Source: UBA11346 sp038060575
GTDB taxonomy: Bacteria; Planctomycetota; UBA11346
Assembly (NCBI GenBank): GCA_964652775.1
Contig: CAZZAM010000002.1
Location: 1 to 64,000, forward strand
Direction of reading: 5' to 3'
DNA: 64,000 bases
Program-made: the position numbers and the translations under genes
Shown: piece after piece, positions 23,400 through 33,375 of the stretch
Layout of the letters: each line of letters opens with the position of its first letter
Position numbering within the stretch: position 1 is the stretch's first letter
Notes under the pieces: model-generated
What the model saw: the letters and a program-made list of their open reading frames with translations, nothing else
The model's database searches: none
What the model was told of the DNA's origin: nothing

Positions 23400-24851
23400 T
23401 CACCAGCGCCAGGCGACACTCACTCCAAGCAGCGCCGCCGCTCCGGATCCATCGACGGCCAATTCGGCACGCTTGCGTTCGATGTTGGTGTATGGCTCAA
23501 GCACGACCAGCGTCGATGATCGCGATGGCGCAGCGGCGAGCTCAACCATCGCCAGCACGCCGGCTTCGCATCCGTTTGTCACTTGCCACAGCGCGCCGAC
23601 GCCAGCCGCAGCGCGCAGCACCGGAAGATCGTAGATTTTTCCTTCGCCGCCATCAACCTCGAGAAATCCGGTAGAAACCACACGATCGTGACGCCAGCCG
23701 ACGCCGACCTCGGCATCGCCGACGAAACGCACCGAGCCACGCCGGCCCAGCTCAGGTCCAACGCCAATGCCGGTCCACAACGTGGTGCGGCGTGCCTCAA
23801 TGTCGTAATTGAACGGCACGCTGAATTCCTGATCGCGCAGACCGAAGCGCCATGACGGCTTCCATGATCCGTCGCCGATCTGCCGACCGATCATCCAATC
23901 AATGCCACGACCTTGGACTCGCGTGTCCGCCGCGACGATGGCGCTACGGCCAATCCACGGTGCGTCCGTGCCGCTCGCTGAACCACCCTGCTCCGGAATC
24001 CAGGCCAGCGTCAATCGACCCACCTGCGCGTCGTTGTGCTGGATGCGCGTGGTCTCAAGCGACAGCCGCCACGTCGGCCAGTCAACACTGATGCCAGCAA
24101 CCACAGCAAAACCGTCTTCGTGATCGGCAACTACCGCCGCCACCACCGAGCGACCATCGTCATGATGCCCTGTATAATTGCAGCCAAACCACATGCCGCC
24201 GCCCGGTCCTCCGACCACTGCCAATGCCTCACCACGCCAACGCAACGTGCGATCGGTCGTGCCGGTGCTTAATGCGCCGAGGCTGACGTGGAGCGGACCA
24301 GACACCGCCACATCCATCCCGGTGCCGACGTAGGCCAGCGCCTCGATCGGCCGCGAGGGATGCTCGTACGCCAGGTTCATACTCTGAATGCCGAGGAGTC
24401 CGTGGGTCGCGTTCTGGGTCGCCTGCCCGCTCAGGTTGCCCGCCACCAGCACGCCGCCGCCACCTTGCAGCCATCCGGACATCGGCCCACGCTCCCACGT
24501 CGAGCGCAGGCCAACCGTCGCCACCAGTTCATCGCGGCGCGCTGCGCCAACCCGGCGAGCCGCATACGGATCGGGATAACCCCACAGCACCGGCGAGCCA
24601 CTCGGATTGCTCGTCGTCAGGATGCTGTGATCGAGGCCAAACACCACGTTCCAGTAGGTCCATGTGAGTGCGATCTCGTTGGTCCGGAAGTCATCGCTTT
24701 CACCGCCGCCGCCCGGACCAAACGCATCGTTACCCCACGCCACACTGGCGTCTTCGAAACCGAGGCGCGGCGGGCCGGGGACGCCGGGCAACTCCACCGC
24801 AGACGCCGCCGATGCGAGAGTCAGTCCGACCAGGAAGCGGCGATTCATCAT
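23400..24851 (-). CDS. Beta-barrel outer-membrane protein, LpxR-like
   Basis: The 483-residue protein has a short signal peptide (MMNRRFLVGLTLASAASA) and many alternating amphipathic strands, and ends in VSVAWRW with a terminal aromatic as in BAM substrates. The N-terminal WGNDAFG...DDFRTNEIALTW and a later SMNLAYEHPSRP block resemble the lipid A 3'-O-deacylase LpxR (DUF2219), whose active site includes an N-terminal Asn-Asp pair. If active it would trim lipid A at the outer membrane. The resemblance is partial and the catalytic His is not certain. Confidence 0.6.
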   Translation of the reverse strand: MMNRRFLVGLTLASAASAVELPGVPGPPRLGFEDASVAWGNDAFGPGGGGESDDFRTNEIALTWTYWNVVFGLDHSILTTSNPSGSPVLWGYPDPYAARRVGAARRDELVATVGLRSTWERGPMSGWLQGGGGVLVAGNLSGQATQNATHGLLGIQSMNLAYEHPSRPIEALAYVGTGMDVAVSGPLHVSLGALSTGTTDRTLRWRGEALAVVGGPGGGMWFGCNYTGHHDDGRSVVAAVVADHEDGFAVVAGISVDWPTWRLSLETTRIQHNDAQVGRLTLAWIPEQGGSASGTDAPWIGRSAIVAADTRVQGRGIDWMIGRQIGDGSWKPSWRFGLRDQEFSVPFNYDIEARRTTLWTGIGVGPELGRRGSVRFVGDAEVGVGWRHDRVVSTGFLEVDGGEGKIYDLPVLRAAAGVGALWQVTNGCEAGVLAMVELAAAPSRSSTLVVLEPYTNIERKRAELAVDGSGAAALLGVSVAWRW

Positions 24852-25024
24852 GGCGGCATGGTGTTAAAACAGGCCGACTCGGCAACCTGCTAGCCCGTGA
24901 GGAGTAATGGAATTGGTCCGTCAACTGACTCTGAAGGTCAAAGCTGTAGACCCTGGGGTGCAGGTGGCTAGCCTGCGCAGCCTTACTTTCCCGGCCCTTG
25001 AACTCAGGACTGCTGCAGCCGCCC

Positions 25025-26338
25025 ATGTCCCCACCGCTCCTCGCTGAACTCGTTGCCCACCGTCGTGCAGTCTCAGTGATCGGCCTGGGCTATGTCGGAC
25101 TGCCCCTGGCCCTCTGTCTAGCCAAGCACTTCCGCGTCATCGGCTTCGACGTCAGCGCGGGCAAGATTGCGGCACTCAAGGCAGGACGCGATCCAGTCGG
25201 CGAGAACGGTGATGCTGCGGTCGCAGCAAGCAGCGCGACCTTCACCGATGACCCCGCTACCCTGCGCGAATCGTCGTTCCACATCATCTGCGTGCCGACA
25301 CCGGTCGATCACGCCAATCGTCCGGACTTCAGCCCACTAGTCGGCGCCAGCACGCTGGTCGGCAGGCACCTCGCCTCGGGTTCAGTTGTCGTGTACGAGA
25401 GCACCGTCTATCCCGGCGCCACCGAAGAAATCTGCATCCCGGTGCTGGAAAAAGTCAGTGGCCAGAAAACCGGCGTCGGCTTCACCTACGGATACAGCCC
25501 CGAGCGCATCAATCCCGGCGACCGCGAACATACAGTTGAGAAGATCAAAAAAGTCGTCAGCGGCAGCGACGCTGCGACTCTCGCCATCGTCGCCGGCGTG
25601 TACGGCACCGCAATTATCGCGGGCGTCCACCAAGCCCCAACCGTGCGCGTGGCCGAAGCAGCCAAAGTCATCGAGAATACGCAACGCGATCTCAATATCG
25701 CGCTAATGAACGAATTGGCCCTTATTTTCCATCGTCTCGACATCGATACCGGCGATGTCCTTGCCGCAGCCGGTACCAAATGGAACTTCCTGCCCTTCAA
25801 GCCGGGGCTCGTTGGCGGCCACTGCATCGGCGTCGATCCCTATTACCTCACCCACAAAGCTGAAGAGGTCGGCTATCACCCGCAGGTCATCCTCGCTGGC
25901 CGCCGCATCAATGATGGCATGGGCGAGTGGATCGCCCAGGAATGCGTCCGCCTGATGGTCCAGCAAGGTCGTCCGGTGAAGGGCGCCAACGTGCTGGTTC
26001 TTGGGCTGACGTTCAAAGAGGATTGCCCCGATGTTCGGAATACCAAGGTCATCGACATAATCACCGAGTTGAAGCGCTTCGGTGCCGTGCCGATCGTTGT
26101 CGATCCATTGGCGGATGCGGACGTGGCACAACATACGTATGGCATCCAATTGCACTCCTTGACCACACTACCGCCTTGTGCGGCGATCATCGCTGCCGTG
26201 GCTCACCAAGCATTCAAGACTCTCGATGTGAGCACGCTGCTGCACATAACTGGAACTGGGGCTCCGTTCCTCGACATCAAATGCGCGTTCGACCGCCACG
26301 TCCTGAACACCAATGGGTTTCTGTCTTGGCGATTGTAA
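25025..26338 (+). CDS. UDP-N-acetylglucosamine 6-dehydrogenase, TviB/WbpA-like
   Basis: The 437-residue enzyme oxidises the C6 of a UDP-HexNAc with two NAD+, giving a UDP-HexNAc uronic acid. It has the NAD motif VIGLGYVGLPLAL, YESTVYPGATEE, the central TRDLNIALMNELALIF-like helix (QRDLNIALMNEL), and the catalytic cysteine in KPGLVGGHCIGVDPYYL. It resembles TviB/WbpA more than WecC by the YGYSPERINPGD block. The ATG at 25025 is used; the frame extends to a TTG at 24998. It converges with the minus polysaccharide operon, with 44 bases between the stops, and probably supplies it with a uronate donor. Confidence 0.88.
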   Translation: MSPPLLAELVAHRRAVSVIGLGYVGLPLALCLAKHFRVIGFDVSAGKIAALKAGRDPVGENGDAAVAASSATFTDDPATLRESSFHIICVPTPVDHANRPDFSPLVGASTLVGRHLASGSVVVYESTVYPGATEEICIPVLEKVSGQKTGVGFTYGYSPERINPGDREHTVEKIKKVVSGSDAATLAIVAGVYGTAIIAGVHQAPTVRVAEAAKVIENTQRDLNIALMNELALIFHRLDIDTGDVLAAAGTKWNFLPFKPGLVGGHCIGVDPYYLTHKAEEVGYHPQVILAGRRINDGMGEWIAQECVRLMVQQGRPVKGANVLVLGLTFKEDCPDVRNTKVIDIITELKRFGAVPIVVDPLADADVAQHTYGIQLHSLTTLPPCAAIIAAVAHQAFKTLDVSTLLHITGTGAPFLDIKCAFDRHVLNTNGFLSWRL

Positions 26339-26382
26339 CCCCGACCGGCAGCACGTCGCGAGTCGTATAGTCCTCTGCAAGA

Positions 26383-27540
26383 TCAAGCGGGCAAAGCGCA
26401 GGCCGCTAGCAGGTCTGTCGCGCGTGCAGCCCAACTGCGGCCAGCGAGGAAGCTGGCAACGCGCTCGGTATCAGGCTTGCATGCCAGCGCTTGAGCCACG
26501 GCGGCGGTGAAATCTCCCGGCTCAGCAAGGATCGTGGCAGGAGCTGACAGCTCGACCAACGTACGCCACCGCGCAGCGGCGACCGGCAGGCCAGCAGCAA
26601 GATACTCGAAGAGCTTCACCGGATGCGCCGCTTCGATCAGTTCGCGGTGGCGTTCAACAGCGAAAGGAATCAGACCAACAGCGGCATGCTGGAGGAAAGC
26701 TGGCACATCATCTGGCACCCGTGAGCCGAGCAGAAAGAGATTGGGTAGCCGAGGTAACTTGCTCAGAGCGGGGCCAGCGCCAATGATCACGACTGACAAG
26801 TCCGGCCGCGCACGCGCCAGTGCTGTCACCGACTGGTGATCAAACCATTCGCCCAGCGAACCAACAAAAACCGCACGGGGCGTAGGAATCCACGCGTACT
26901 CTGGCGGCGGTGGCCGAGGAATGCGAAAGCGCTCGGTCTCCACTCCATTCGGCAACAGGACGGACCGCCGCGCACCGAGTCGCTGCGCTCGTTCAACTAA
27001 GGCAGCGGAAGACGCCACCGCTACATGGGCGCGACGAACGAGATCGCTTTCGAGTTCGGCGAGTGCTGGCGACACACCCGGAAAGGCGGTCAGGACATCG
27101 GCCATCCGATAGACCAGCCGACGATGGGGCACCTCGTCAGCGAGGAACGCAAAGAGCGGAGAATCCACGTACAGGAGATCGCATTGCTTCACACCAGCAC
27201 GGCGCAGACGCGACCGTGGTCCGGGAGGTAGCGCTAGGCGCTGCCAGTTCCGAGCAAGCCACGGCGAACTGAGCAACGGCAGCCGACGTGGCGCCAACAG
27301 CGCGACCGGCACCGTGCTGATGATGGATCCATGCCGCTTCCATGGCTGGAACCCGGCCCGGATCCGTTGGCGAACCTCACGATCTCGACAAGCAAGGAGA
27401 TGGAGAGGACTCACCGGATTGGAAAAATACGCGATACGCCAGTCCATCGCAGCAAGTGCGTCAGCGAGACATTGTGAGCCAACCCGCACCGACGAACCGT
27501 AGCGGGTTCCACAACCCATCACCACTAGGCCAGCCGACAC
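26383..27540 (-). CDS. Glycosyltransferase, GT4/GT1-like
   Basis: The 385-residue GT-B glycosyltransferase has GCGTRYGSSVRVGSQ at the acceptor side and, in the donor domain, LPNGVETERFR, VVIIGAGPALSKLP and HPVKLFEYLAAGLPVAA with the conserved Glu. It should add a sugar to the exported polymer in the cytoplasm. The start is set by AGGAA six bases before a GTG at 27540, just after the upstream stop at 27543; a GTG at 27546 overlapping that stop is an alternative. It is the last gene of the long minus operon. Confidence 0.85.
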   Translation of the reverse strand: MSAGLVVMGCGTRYGSSVRVGSQCLADALAAMDWRIAYFSNPVSPLHLLACRDREVRQRIRAGFQPWKRHGSIISTVPVALLAPRRLPLLSSPWLARNWQRLALPPGPRSRLRRAGVKQCDLLYVDSPLFAFLADEVPHRRLVYRMADVLTAFPGVSPALAELESDLVRRAHVAVASSAALVERAQRLGARRSVLLPNGVETERFRIPRPPPPEYAWIPTPRAVFVGSLGEWFDHQSVTALARARPDLSVVIIGAGPALSKLPRLPNLFLLGSRVPDDVPAFLQHAAVGLIPFAVERHRELIEAAHPVKLFEYLAAGLPVAAARWRTLVELSAPATILAEPGDFTAAVAQALACKPDTERVASFLAGRSWAARATDLLAACALPA

Positions 27541-27542
27541 GC

Positions 27543-30500
27543 TCACTTCCTGGCGCGGATCAGCATGTTCCATCCCATGAGTCGACCCCATGCCGAGAGC
27601 GGCAGGATCTTGAGGAACCACGAGGGGATTTCAGGAGCGGTAAGCTGATACTTCTCAACCCGGACCGTGGAGAAATCCTTGAACAAACGCCGGCACTCCC
27701 TGGCCGAGTACACCTTCACCAGCGGACGCGCACCATTGGGCGAATGCTCCGTGTTCGCGCTGAGCACATCAGCCATGGTCATCGTCTTGCGCAAACCACC
27801 ACGGATGTAGAGCTTCCACCAGTCCTTGTACCAGTAGTTCCAGGAATGCTTGGCGTAGACCATGATGATCGCTTCGCCGCCCGGCTTCAGCACCTTGTGG
27901 ATCCGACGCACCACTTCTTCGGTGCCGGGGGTGTGGTGGATGACGCCGAAGGAGTACACCACATCAAAGGTGGCCTCGGGAAGATCTAATTTCTCGGCGT
28001 CGCCAAGGATGAATTCACCCGGCAAACCACGGGCTGCGAAATTCTTCTTGGCCATATTGAGGTGGCCTTCGGCGAGATCGAAATCGGTGGTGATGGCCCC
28101 GGCCTTGGCGAACTGAGCGTGGTCAGTGCCCAATCCAGCGCCGATTTCTAGCACTTTCTTGCCGCTGTAACGCTCGAATCCAATCGCCTTCTTCATCCAC
28201 GGAGCGTAGCTTTCGTAACGGTCACGTTCGACATTGAGAAACCATTCCAGGCTACCGGTCTCGGCCACACCACCGCGATCGCCACCGCAGTGATCGGTGT
28301 TCCATTGCCGACGCGCTTCATCCTTCATCGCCTCGTCACCGATCGAGCGCTTCGGCGGCAGCGGTTCAACCACAACCTTTGTCACCTTGAGTCGGGTGAT
28401 GCCCGCCTTGGCGCGGCAGTTGGCTATCACCAGGCGGAATGCTTGTCCGGTCGTCAGCTTCGCCGCGCAGGAATGTTTGACTAAGCCGCGTCCCGAAAGA
28501 TTGACGTTGCTCAACCATGCGCCCTTGTCGTCCAAGGCGCCAAAAGTAACCGCCCCCTCGCCCTCAAAGACAATTTCGACCGCGAAACGCCAGGTGTCTT
28601 CTGCTGTCGCCACGAGTTCGGGAGAGCGCAGCATGTACGCGTAGGTGGTGGATTTCGAAATGAGGAGTCCGTCTTTCAACTCCGCCTCTTGTGGATCCCA
28701 CGTTGCCGGATCCGGAACCGCCAATGGTTGAGCCTGGGTCGACGGCTCGACGGTGGGAGATTTCGCGCTAACGGGATTCGGAGGCGCGTCAGTGAGTGGA
28801 GAGAGTTGCATGAGTCGTTCAACGATGCGGTTGATGTGAATGTCCCAGGTATGGTGGGACAGAATACGTTCACGGCCATTGCGGCCAAGACGTTCGCGGA
28901 TGGCGGGCCGGTTGGCAAGAATACGAATGGCGGCGACCAGTTCTACTGCGTCGCCGGGACGCGTAAGTACACCCACCGCCTGGCACGAGGCTGGCTCTGC
29001 CAGCTCAAGATCAGCAAGTCGCAGGGCCGGGCTGATCACCTCGCCGATTTGGCCCAGATCACTGGCCACCGTCGCCCGTCCCATGGCGAGATACTCGAAT
29101 AGCTTGGTCGGTGATCCGAAAAACGGTCGCGTGTCGTCAGGCGGAGTCTGATGCGGCGAAACGAATATGTCACAGGCAGCAAGGTGCGTCGGAGCCTCGT
29201 CCTGAGCCACGATGCCGGTGATCACGACCCGTCCCTGCCAACCACCCGCACGGACGGCGCCCTCCATCTCACTGCGCAGGTTGCCATCGCCGATCAGCAA
29301 CAATTTGAGTCGCGGCGAGATGGCCATCAGTCCAGGCAGTGCCCTAGCCAAGGCAGGGATGCCGTGCCAAGCGCCAAAAGTACCGATGAATCCCACCACG
29401 AGATCCTCGGCTACGAAACCGTGCCGGGCACGCTGGGCACGTCCGCCTTCAGCAAGACGCTCGGGATCAAAACGCTGCGGATCGACCGCGTTCGGATTCA
29501 CCAAGATGCGCTGGTCCTCGACCCCGCGTGTGAGCAACTCTTGGCGCAGCGGCTCGGACACGACCACCACCATATCCGCAGCGCGCAACGCTGCGGTTTC
29601 CACCGCCAAGAACAGTTCCTCGTGATGCAGCGGCGTCTTCGCCCAGTGGCGCAGCACCCAGATTTCCGAGCCGTTGTACTCTAGCACATGCGGGATGCCC
29701 AACGCAGCGCAGGTCCGAGCGACCGCCAAGCTGCCGATAACAATACGTTCGTAGATCGCAGCGGCGCGATGTTGGAGGGCCAAGCTGCGGAGCTGCTCTT
29801 CTTGCGCATCGCCAGAAGCGAAGAACTGGTGTTCGTAGTGCTCGACCTGCCAGGGCTGGGCTGGCTCTTTGATCTGCACCAATGGGCAGCGCTGCATATC
29901 CACCATGGGCGGCACCAACCCCATGGCACAGGCGACCCGAGTGCCGGCGTGATCGAAGCCTTCAATCACATGTGCGGTATGACCAAGAGAACCACCAGCC
30001 TTTGCCTGAGAGTTCCAATAATCGAGTCGGGCATAGAGCATCTTCGGCAGGCGACCATCGTGAACCGCGAGCGCGCGCGTGCTGCCAGTGAGGCCGTTGG
30101 CGCGGCGATTCGTAGTTTCGAGAAGGTCCTTGGCGGATGCGCATCCGCTGGTCTGGATCGGCTGCTCCCAACGACCGGGCGGCACGTCACTTGCTACATC
30201 CGCTGGCCGCAACGAACCCCAAACATGCGCGATGCGTTCTGGAGTCCCGGGCAGCAGATTCCAAGCCAGCGTGAATGGAGGTCGTACCCCAAGCGTGATT
30301 GCCAACGTACGACTCGGCACACAACGGCCGTACGCCGGACTGACTTCGTCTGCAATGACTTCGGCCCGACAGGGCAACCAGGAAGGCAGCACCAATGTGA
30401 CGGGCCCAAGGCGCCACGCATTGCGACCACATGGGACCGCGTCCAAGCCAGGTGCTAGATGGAAATGCCAAGTCGCATGTACAGCCCGCGTCTTTCCATC

Positions 30501-32129
30501 AGGAAGCAGTTGATCGGTGATCACGAAACCTGCCGCAGCCAACGTCTCGACGCTCCGTCGATGAACAACCCCGCAGCTTTCCGCGAAGCCGTGGTGTTCG
30601 CCAGCAAAGCGCACGCCGGACGTGTCGGGTCGCCACACGTCTACTGCCGGCCGAGCTTTGGCATCATGAATGTTGAACAGGTAATCGCTACGCAGTTCTT
30701 GCTGTTCAACCGCGTCGATCTGCACCGTGTTGTGGGCGGCAGTGGAGCGAGAACGGTTGCGCGCTACCGCATCGGATGTGTAGCACGCGGTGCCCGGATC
30801 AACGAGCACCTGCGTGCTGCCCACCGTGTAGGTGATGGCCAGCTTGTCGTTATGGGCATGACCGCCGTTCATGAGCGGCGTGCCCGGATCCGGATCGCGG
30901 AAGCGCTGACCGTTGGGTCCGCAACTGACCACGAGATCTTCGGCGGCGGCTCCACGCCGACGCAATGCATACCAGCCGCTATCGCGGAAGGCTCTATCGC
31001 CGGGTGGCCACGGATTTTCTGGCATGGCCTTCCAGGCGGCCAGGCCAGACGGACCACAGTGGAGCAACGCTTCTTCTGAAAACTGAGTGCCTGCCAGCCG
31101 CAGTCCGGAATCACGACAGAGAATCGCGCCGAGCGAAAGCAGGTAACGGAAGTCGGCGTCTTCGCGCCGAGCAAGAACATGGAGTCGGCCAGAATCGTTG
31201 TCACCAATCATCGGCACTCGGCCTGAACTGTCGGTGAGATCGCGTACGGCGCGGAACATGCCAGTCAGCCGCTCCCAGAAGCCCGCCGACATCTCAACAC
31301 CATGGGCGCGAAACAGGGCTGCTGGCCCTGCGATCAGTTCCAGACACAGACGATGGTAAGGCACCGAGGCTTCAAAGTCGGTGCCGTCAGGATGAATTTC
31401 CCATTGCGCTTCACGTTCCAATTCGACGCGGGCAAACGCAAGCCACTCGGCGGACTCCGGCAGGCCGGGGCATAGAACTGCCAGGTAAGCCAAGCCTTGG
31501 AGATCGGCCAGATAATGATTCGACCGCAGATGGGCAGTGCCTTCTAGATTGGCGCGAGTGAACGTGCCGTGCTCGCGCAGACTGCGGGTCAGCAGCTCGC
31601 GGAAAGACTGGTCGAGCGCGGGGCTGGGTGCCAGATAGGGTAGGGCGGCGAGCCAGTTGGCAGCGCGGATGCACGCTTCCATCGCGCACTTCCAGTTGGG
31701 GCCACGCCCGACTGGATTGACAGCGATCCAGTCGGTCACCTGCGCGGTGAACTCTTTCGCGTAGCGCTCGTCGCCGGTAATCAGATAGCCAATTCCGAGA
31801 ACAGGGCCGTGATAGAAGCGGGACAACTCCCACGGCACCTTGATGTCACTGCCCGGCACTCCAGCTACCGTGGGAACTTGGGCGATGGGGTCTGCTGCCC
31901 AGCGGTGACCAGAGCGGAAGTCACGTAACCAATCGATGCGCGGGCCCAAATCGACAAGGCCGCTGCCCAACAGGTCGAAGCGGTGCGCCAACGCCTCGTT
32001 GGCCAAACTCACGATCGACGTACGAACCGAAACGCCCAAACTATCCCACGCCGCCTTCACGTCGCGACGCTCTGCGCTGCCAAACAGCCAGCGGTCAAGG
32101 GGGAGAACGGAGTCAGCGGATCGGGTCAT
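27543..32129 (-). CDS. Heparinase-fold/glycosyltransferase/beta-sandwich/methyltransferase fusion
   Basis: This 1528-residue frame carries four modules without interruption. Residues 1 to about 670 match heparinase II/III-type proteins (alpha toroid, then GGHAHNDKLAITY, VDPGTACYT and STAAHNTVQID). About 690-1110 is a GT4 glycosyltransferase (FIGTFGAWHGI, LLLIGDGNLRSEM, PFFGSPTKLFEYLAMGR). About 1160-1255 is a beta-sandwich with YAYMLRSPEL and GAVTFGALDDKGAWL. About 1270-1528 is a class I methyltransferase (VLEIGAGLGTDHAQF, VVYSFGVIHHTPGT). There is no signal peptide, so all modules should be cytoplasmic. It probably extends, edits and methylates the polymer. The ATG is six bases after the coiled-coil gene stop. 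Confidence 0.88.
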   Translation of the reverse strand: MTRSADSVLPLDRWLFGSAERRDVKAAWDSLGVSVRTSIVSLANEALAHRFDLLGSGLVDLGPRIDWLRDFRSGHRWAADPIAQVPTVAGVPGSDIKVPWELSRFYHGPVLGIGYLITGDERYAKEFTAQVTDWIAVNPVGRGPNWKCAMEACIRAANWLAALPYLAPSPALDQSFRELLTRSLREHGTFTRANLEGTAHLRSNHYLADLQGLAYLAVLCPGLPESAEWLAFARVELEREAQWEIHPDGTDFEASVPYHRLCLELIAGPAALFRAHGVEMSAGFWERLTGMFRAVRDLTDSSGRVPMIGDNDSGRLHVLARREDADFRYLLSLGAILCRDSGLRLAGTQFSEEALLHCGPSGLAAWKAMPENPWPPGDRAFRDSGWYALRRRGAAAEDLVVSCGPNGQRFRDPDPGTPLMNGGHAHNDKLAITYTVGSTQVLVDPGTACYTSDAVARNRSRSTAAHNTVQIDAVEQQELRSDYLFNIHDAKARPAVDVWRPDTSGVRFAGEHHGFAESCGVVHRRSVETLAAAGFVITDQLLPDGKTRAVHATWHFHLAPGLDAVPCGRNAWRLGPVTLVLPSWLPCRAEVIADEVSPAYGRCVPSRTLAITLGVRPPFTLAWNLLPGTPERIAHVWGSLRPADVASDVPPGRWEQPIQTSGCASAKDLLETTNRRANGLTGSTRALAVHDGRLPKMLYARLDYWNSQAKAGGSLGHTAHVIEGFDHAGTRVACAMGLVPPMVDMQRCPLVQIKEPAQPWQVEHYEHQFFASGDAQEEQLRSLALQHRAAAIYERIVIGSLAVARTCAALGIPHVLEYNGSEIWVLRHWAKTPLHHEELFLAVETAALRAADMVVVVSEPLRQELLTRGVEDQRILVNPNAVDPQRFDPERLAEGGRAQRARHGFVAEDLVVGFIGTFGAWHGIPALARALPGLMAISPRLKLLLIGDGNLRSEMEGAVRAGGWQGRVVITGIVAQDEAPTHLAACDIFVSPHQTPPDDTRPFFGSPTKLFEYLAMGRATVASDLGQIGEVISPALRLADLELAEPASCQAVGVLTRPGDAVELVAAIRILANRPAIRERLGRNGRERILSHHTWDIHINRIVERLMQLSPLTDAPPNPVSAKSPTVEPSTQAQPLAVPDPATWDPQEAELKDGLLISKSTTYAYMLRSPELVATAEDTWRFAVEIVFEGEGAVTFGALDDKGAWLSNVNLSGRGLVKHSCAAKLTTGQAFRLVIANCRAKAGITRLKVTKVVVEPLPPKRSIGDEAMKDEARRQWNTDHCGGDRGGVAETGSLEWFLNVERDRYESYAPWMKKAIGFERYSGKKVLEIGAGLGTDHAQFAKAGAITTDFDLAEGHLNMAKKNFAARGLPGEFILGDAEKLDLPEATFDVVYSFGVIHHTPGTEEVVRRIHKVLKPGGEAIIMVYAKHSWNYWYKDWWKLYIRGGLRKTMTMADVLSANTEHSPNGARPLVKVYSARECRRLFKDFSTVRVEKYQLTAPEIPSWFLKILPLSAWGRLMGWNMLIRARK

Positions 32130-32135
32130 GGAATC

Positions 32136-33375
32136 TCAGTTGGGCGGCCGGCGGGATAGCTCATCGTAGGCGGCTTGAAGATCTCGCAGTAAGGCATCAC
32201 GACGATTGACCTCCTCCTGCACCTGAGCGGTCAGGGTAGCCTGGGTGTTGAGCTGGCTCTGGAGCTTGGCCAAAGCGGCATCGCGCAGGTTGATCTGGTC
32301 CTGGGCATCGGCAAGAGCAGCAGTCTGCCCAGCAAGCCGAGCCTGTAGTTCCGTCAGGAGCGCATCGCGCCTGGATACCTCAGCGGCGGCGGCGGCTGCC
32401 TGCTCAGCGAGGAGACGATCGCGCTTTGCGACCTCGGCCTGGATTTTCTGCGCGCGATCCGATTCGGCGCGGAGGACACTTTGGTTTTCAGCAAGCAAAC
32501 GATCGCGCTTGGCCACCTCGGCCTGGAGGATGGCCAGTTTGGCAGTTTCTGCCGTGAGCGTCTTCTGGCCCTCGGTCAGGAGACGATCGCGAGCGACCAC
32601 CTCGGACTGGATCTTCTGCGCTCGCTCTGATTCGGCGCGAAGGANNNNNNNNNNNNNNNNNNNNNNNNNNNNNNNNNNNNNNNNNNNNNNNNNNNNNNNN
32701 NNNNNNNNNNNNNNNNNNNNNNNNNNNNNNNNNNNNNNNNNNNNCACTTTGATTTTCAGCAAGCAGACGATCACGCTTCGCCACCTCGGACTGAAGCTGA
32801 GTGGTTTTCGCCGCTTCCGCTTGGAGTGTCTGCTGATTCTCGACCAATAAACGATCGCGCTTGGCTATCTCGGCCTGGAGGGCGGCGAGCTTGGCGGTCT
32901 CTGCCTTGAGCGTCTTCTGGCCCTCGGTTAGGAGACGATCGCGAGCGACCACCTCGGACTGGATCTTCTGCGCACGCTCAGATTCGGCGCGAAGGACACT
33001 TTGATTTTCAGCAAGCAGACGATCACGCTTCGCCACCTCGGACTGAAGCTGGGCGGTCTTCGCCGCCTCCGCTTGGAGTGTCTGCTGATTCTCGGCGAGC
33101 AGGCGGTCGCGTTTGGCAACCTCGGCTTGGACAGCCTCAAGACGGGCCGCCTCTGCTTGAACTCCGGATTGGGTTTTTGCCAGCAGTCGGTCGCGTTCGG
33201 CTACTTCGCGCTGCAGAGCGAGGATCTTGGCCGATTCACCCTGGAGCGACTGCTGCGTCTGCGTGAGGAGTCGATCCCTGAGCGCAACTTCCTCTTGAAG
33301 CTTCTTCACACGCTCCACTTCCAGCTGGATGGATGCCTGAGATTGGCTCAGTAATGTATCGCGGAGCGAAACTTC
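32136..33375 (-). repeat. Tandem 84-bp repeat array encoding 28-residue coiled-coil units
   Basis: Fourteen units of 84 bases (one shortened to 54) encode the coiled coil. Units near the gap form a higher-order A-B-C pattern (SVLRAESERAQKIQ, GQKTLKAETAKLAALQ, QQTLQAEAAKTTQLQ). The central copies are nearly identical in DNA, so array length can change by recombination and is hard to assemble. Confidence 0.9.

Noticed and set aside
32136..32774. Separate 212-residue coiled-coil protein downstream of the gap
   Set aside because: The 100-N gap shifts the frame; removing it joins both frames into one gene of exactly 740 codons.
32136..33375. CRISPR-like array because of regular repeats
   Set aside because: The repeats are 84 bases, contiguous, without spacers, and encode an in-frame coiled coil.
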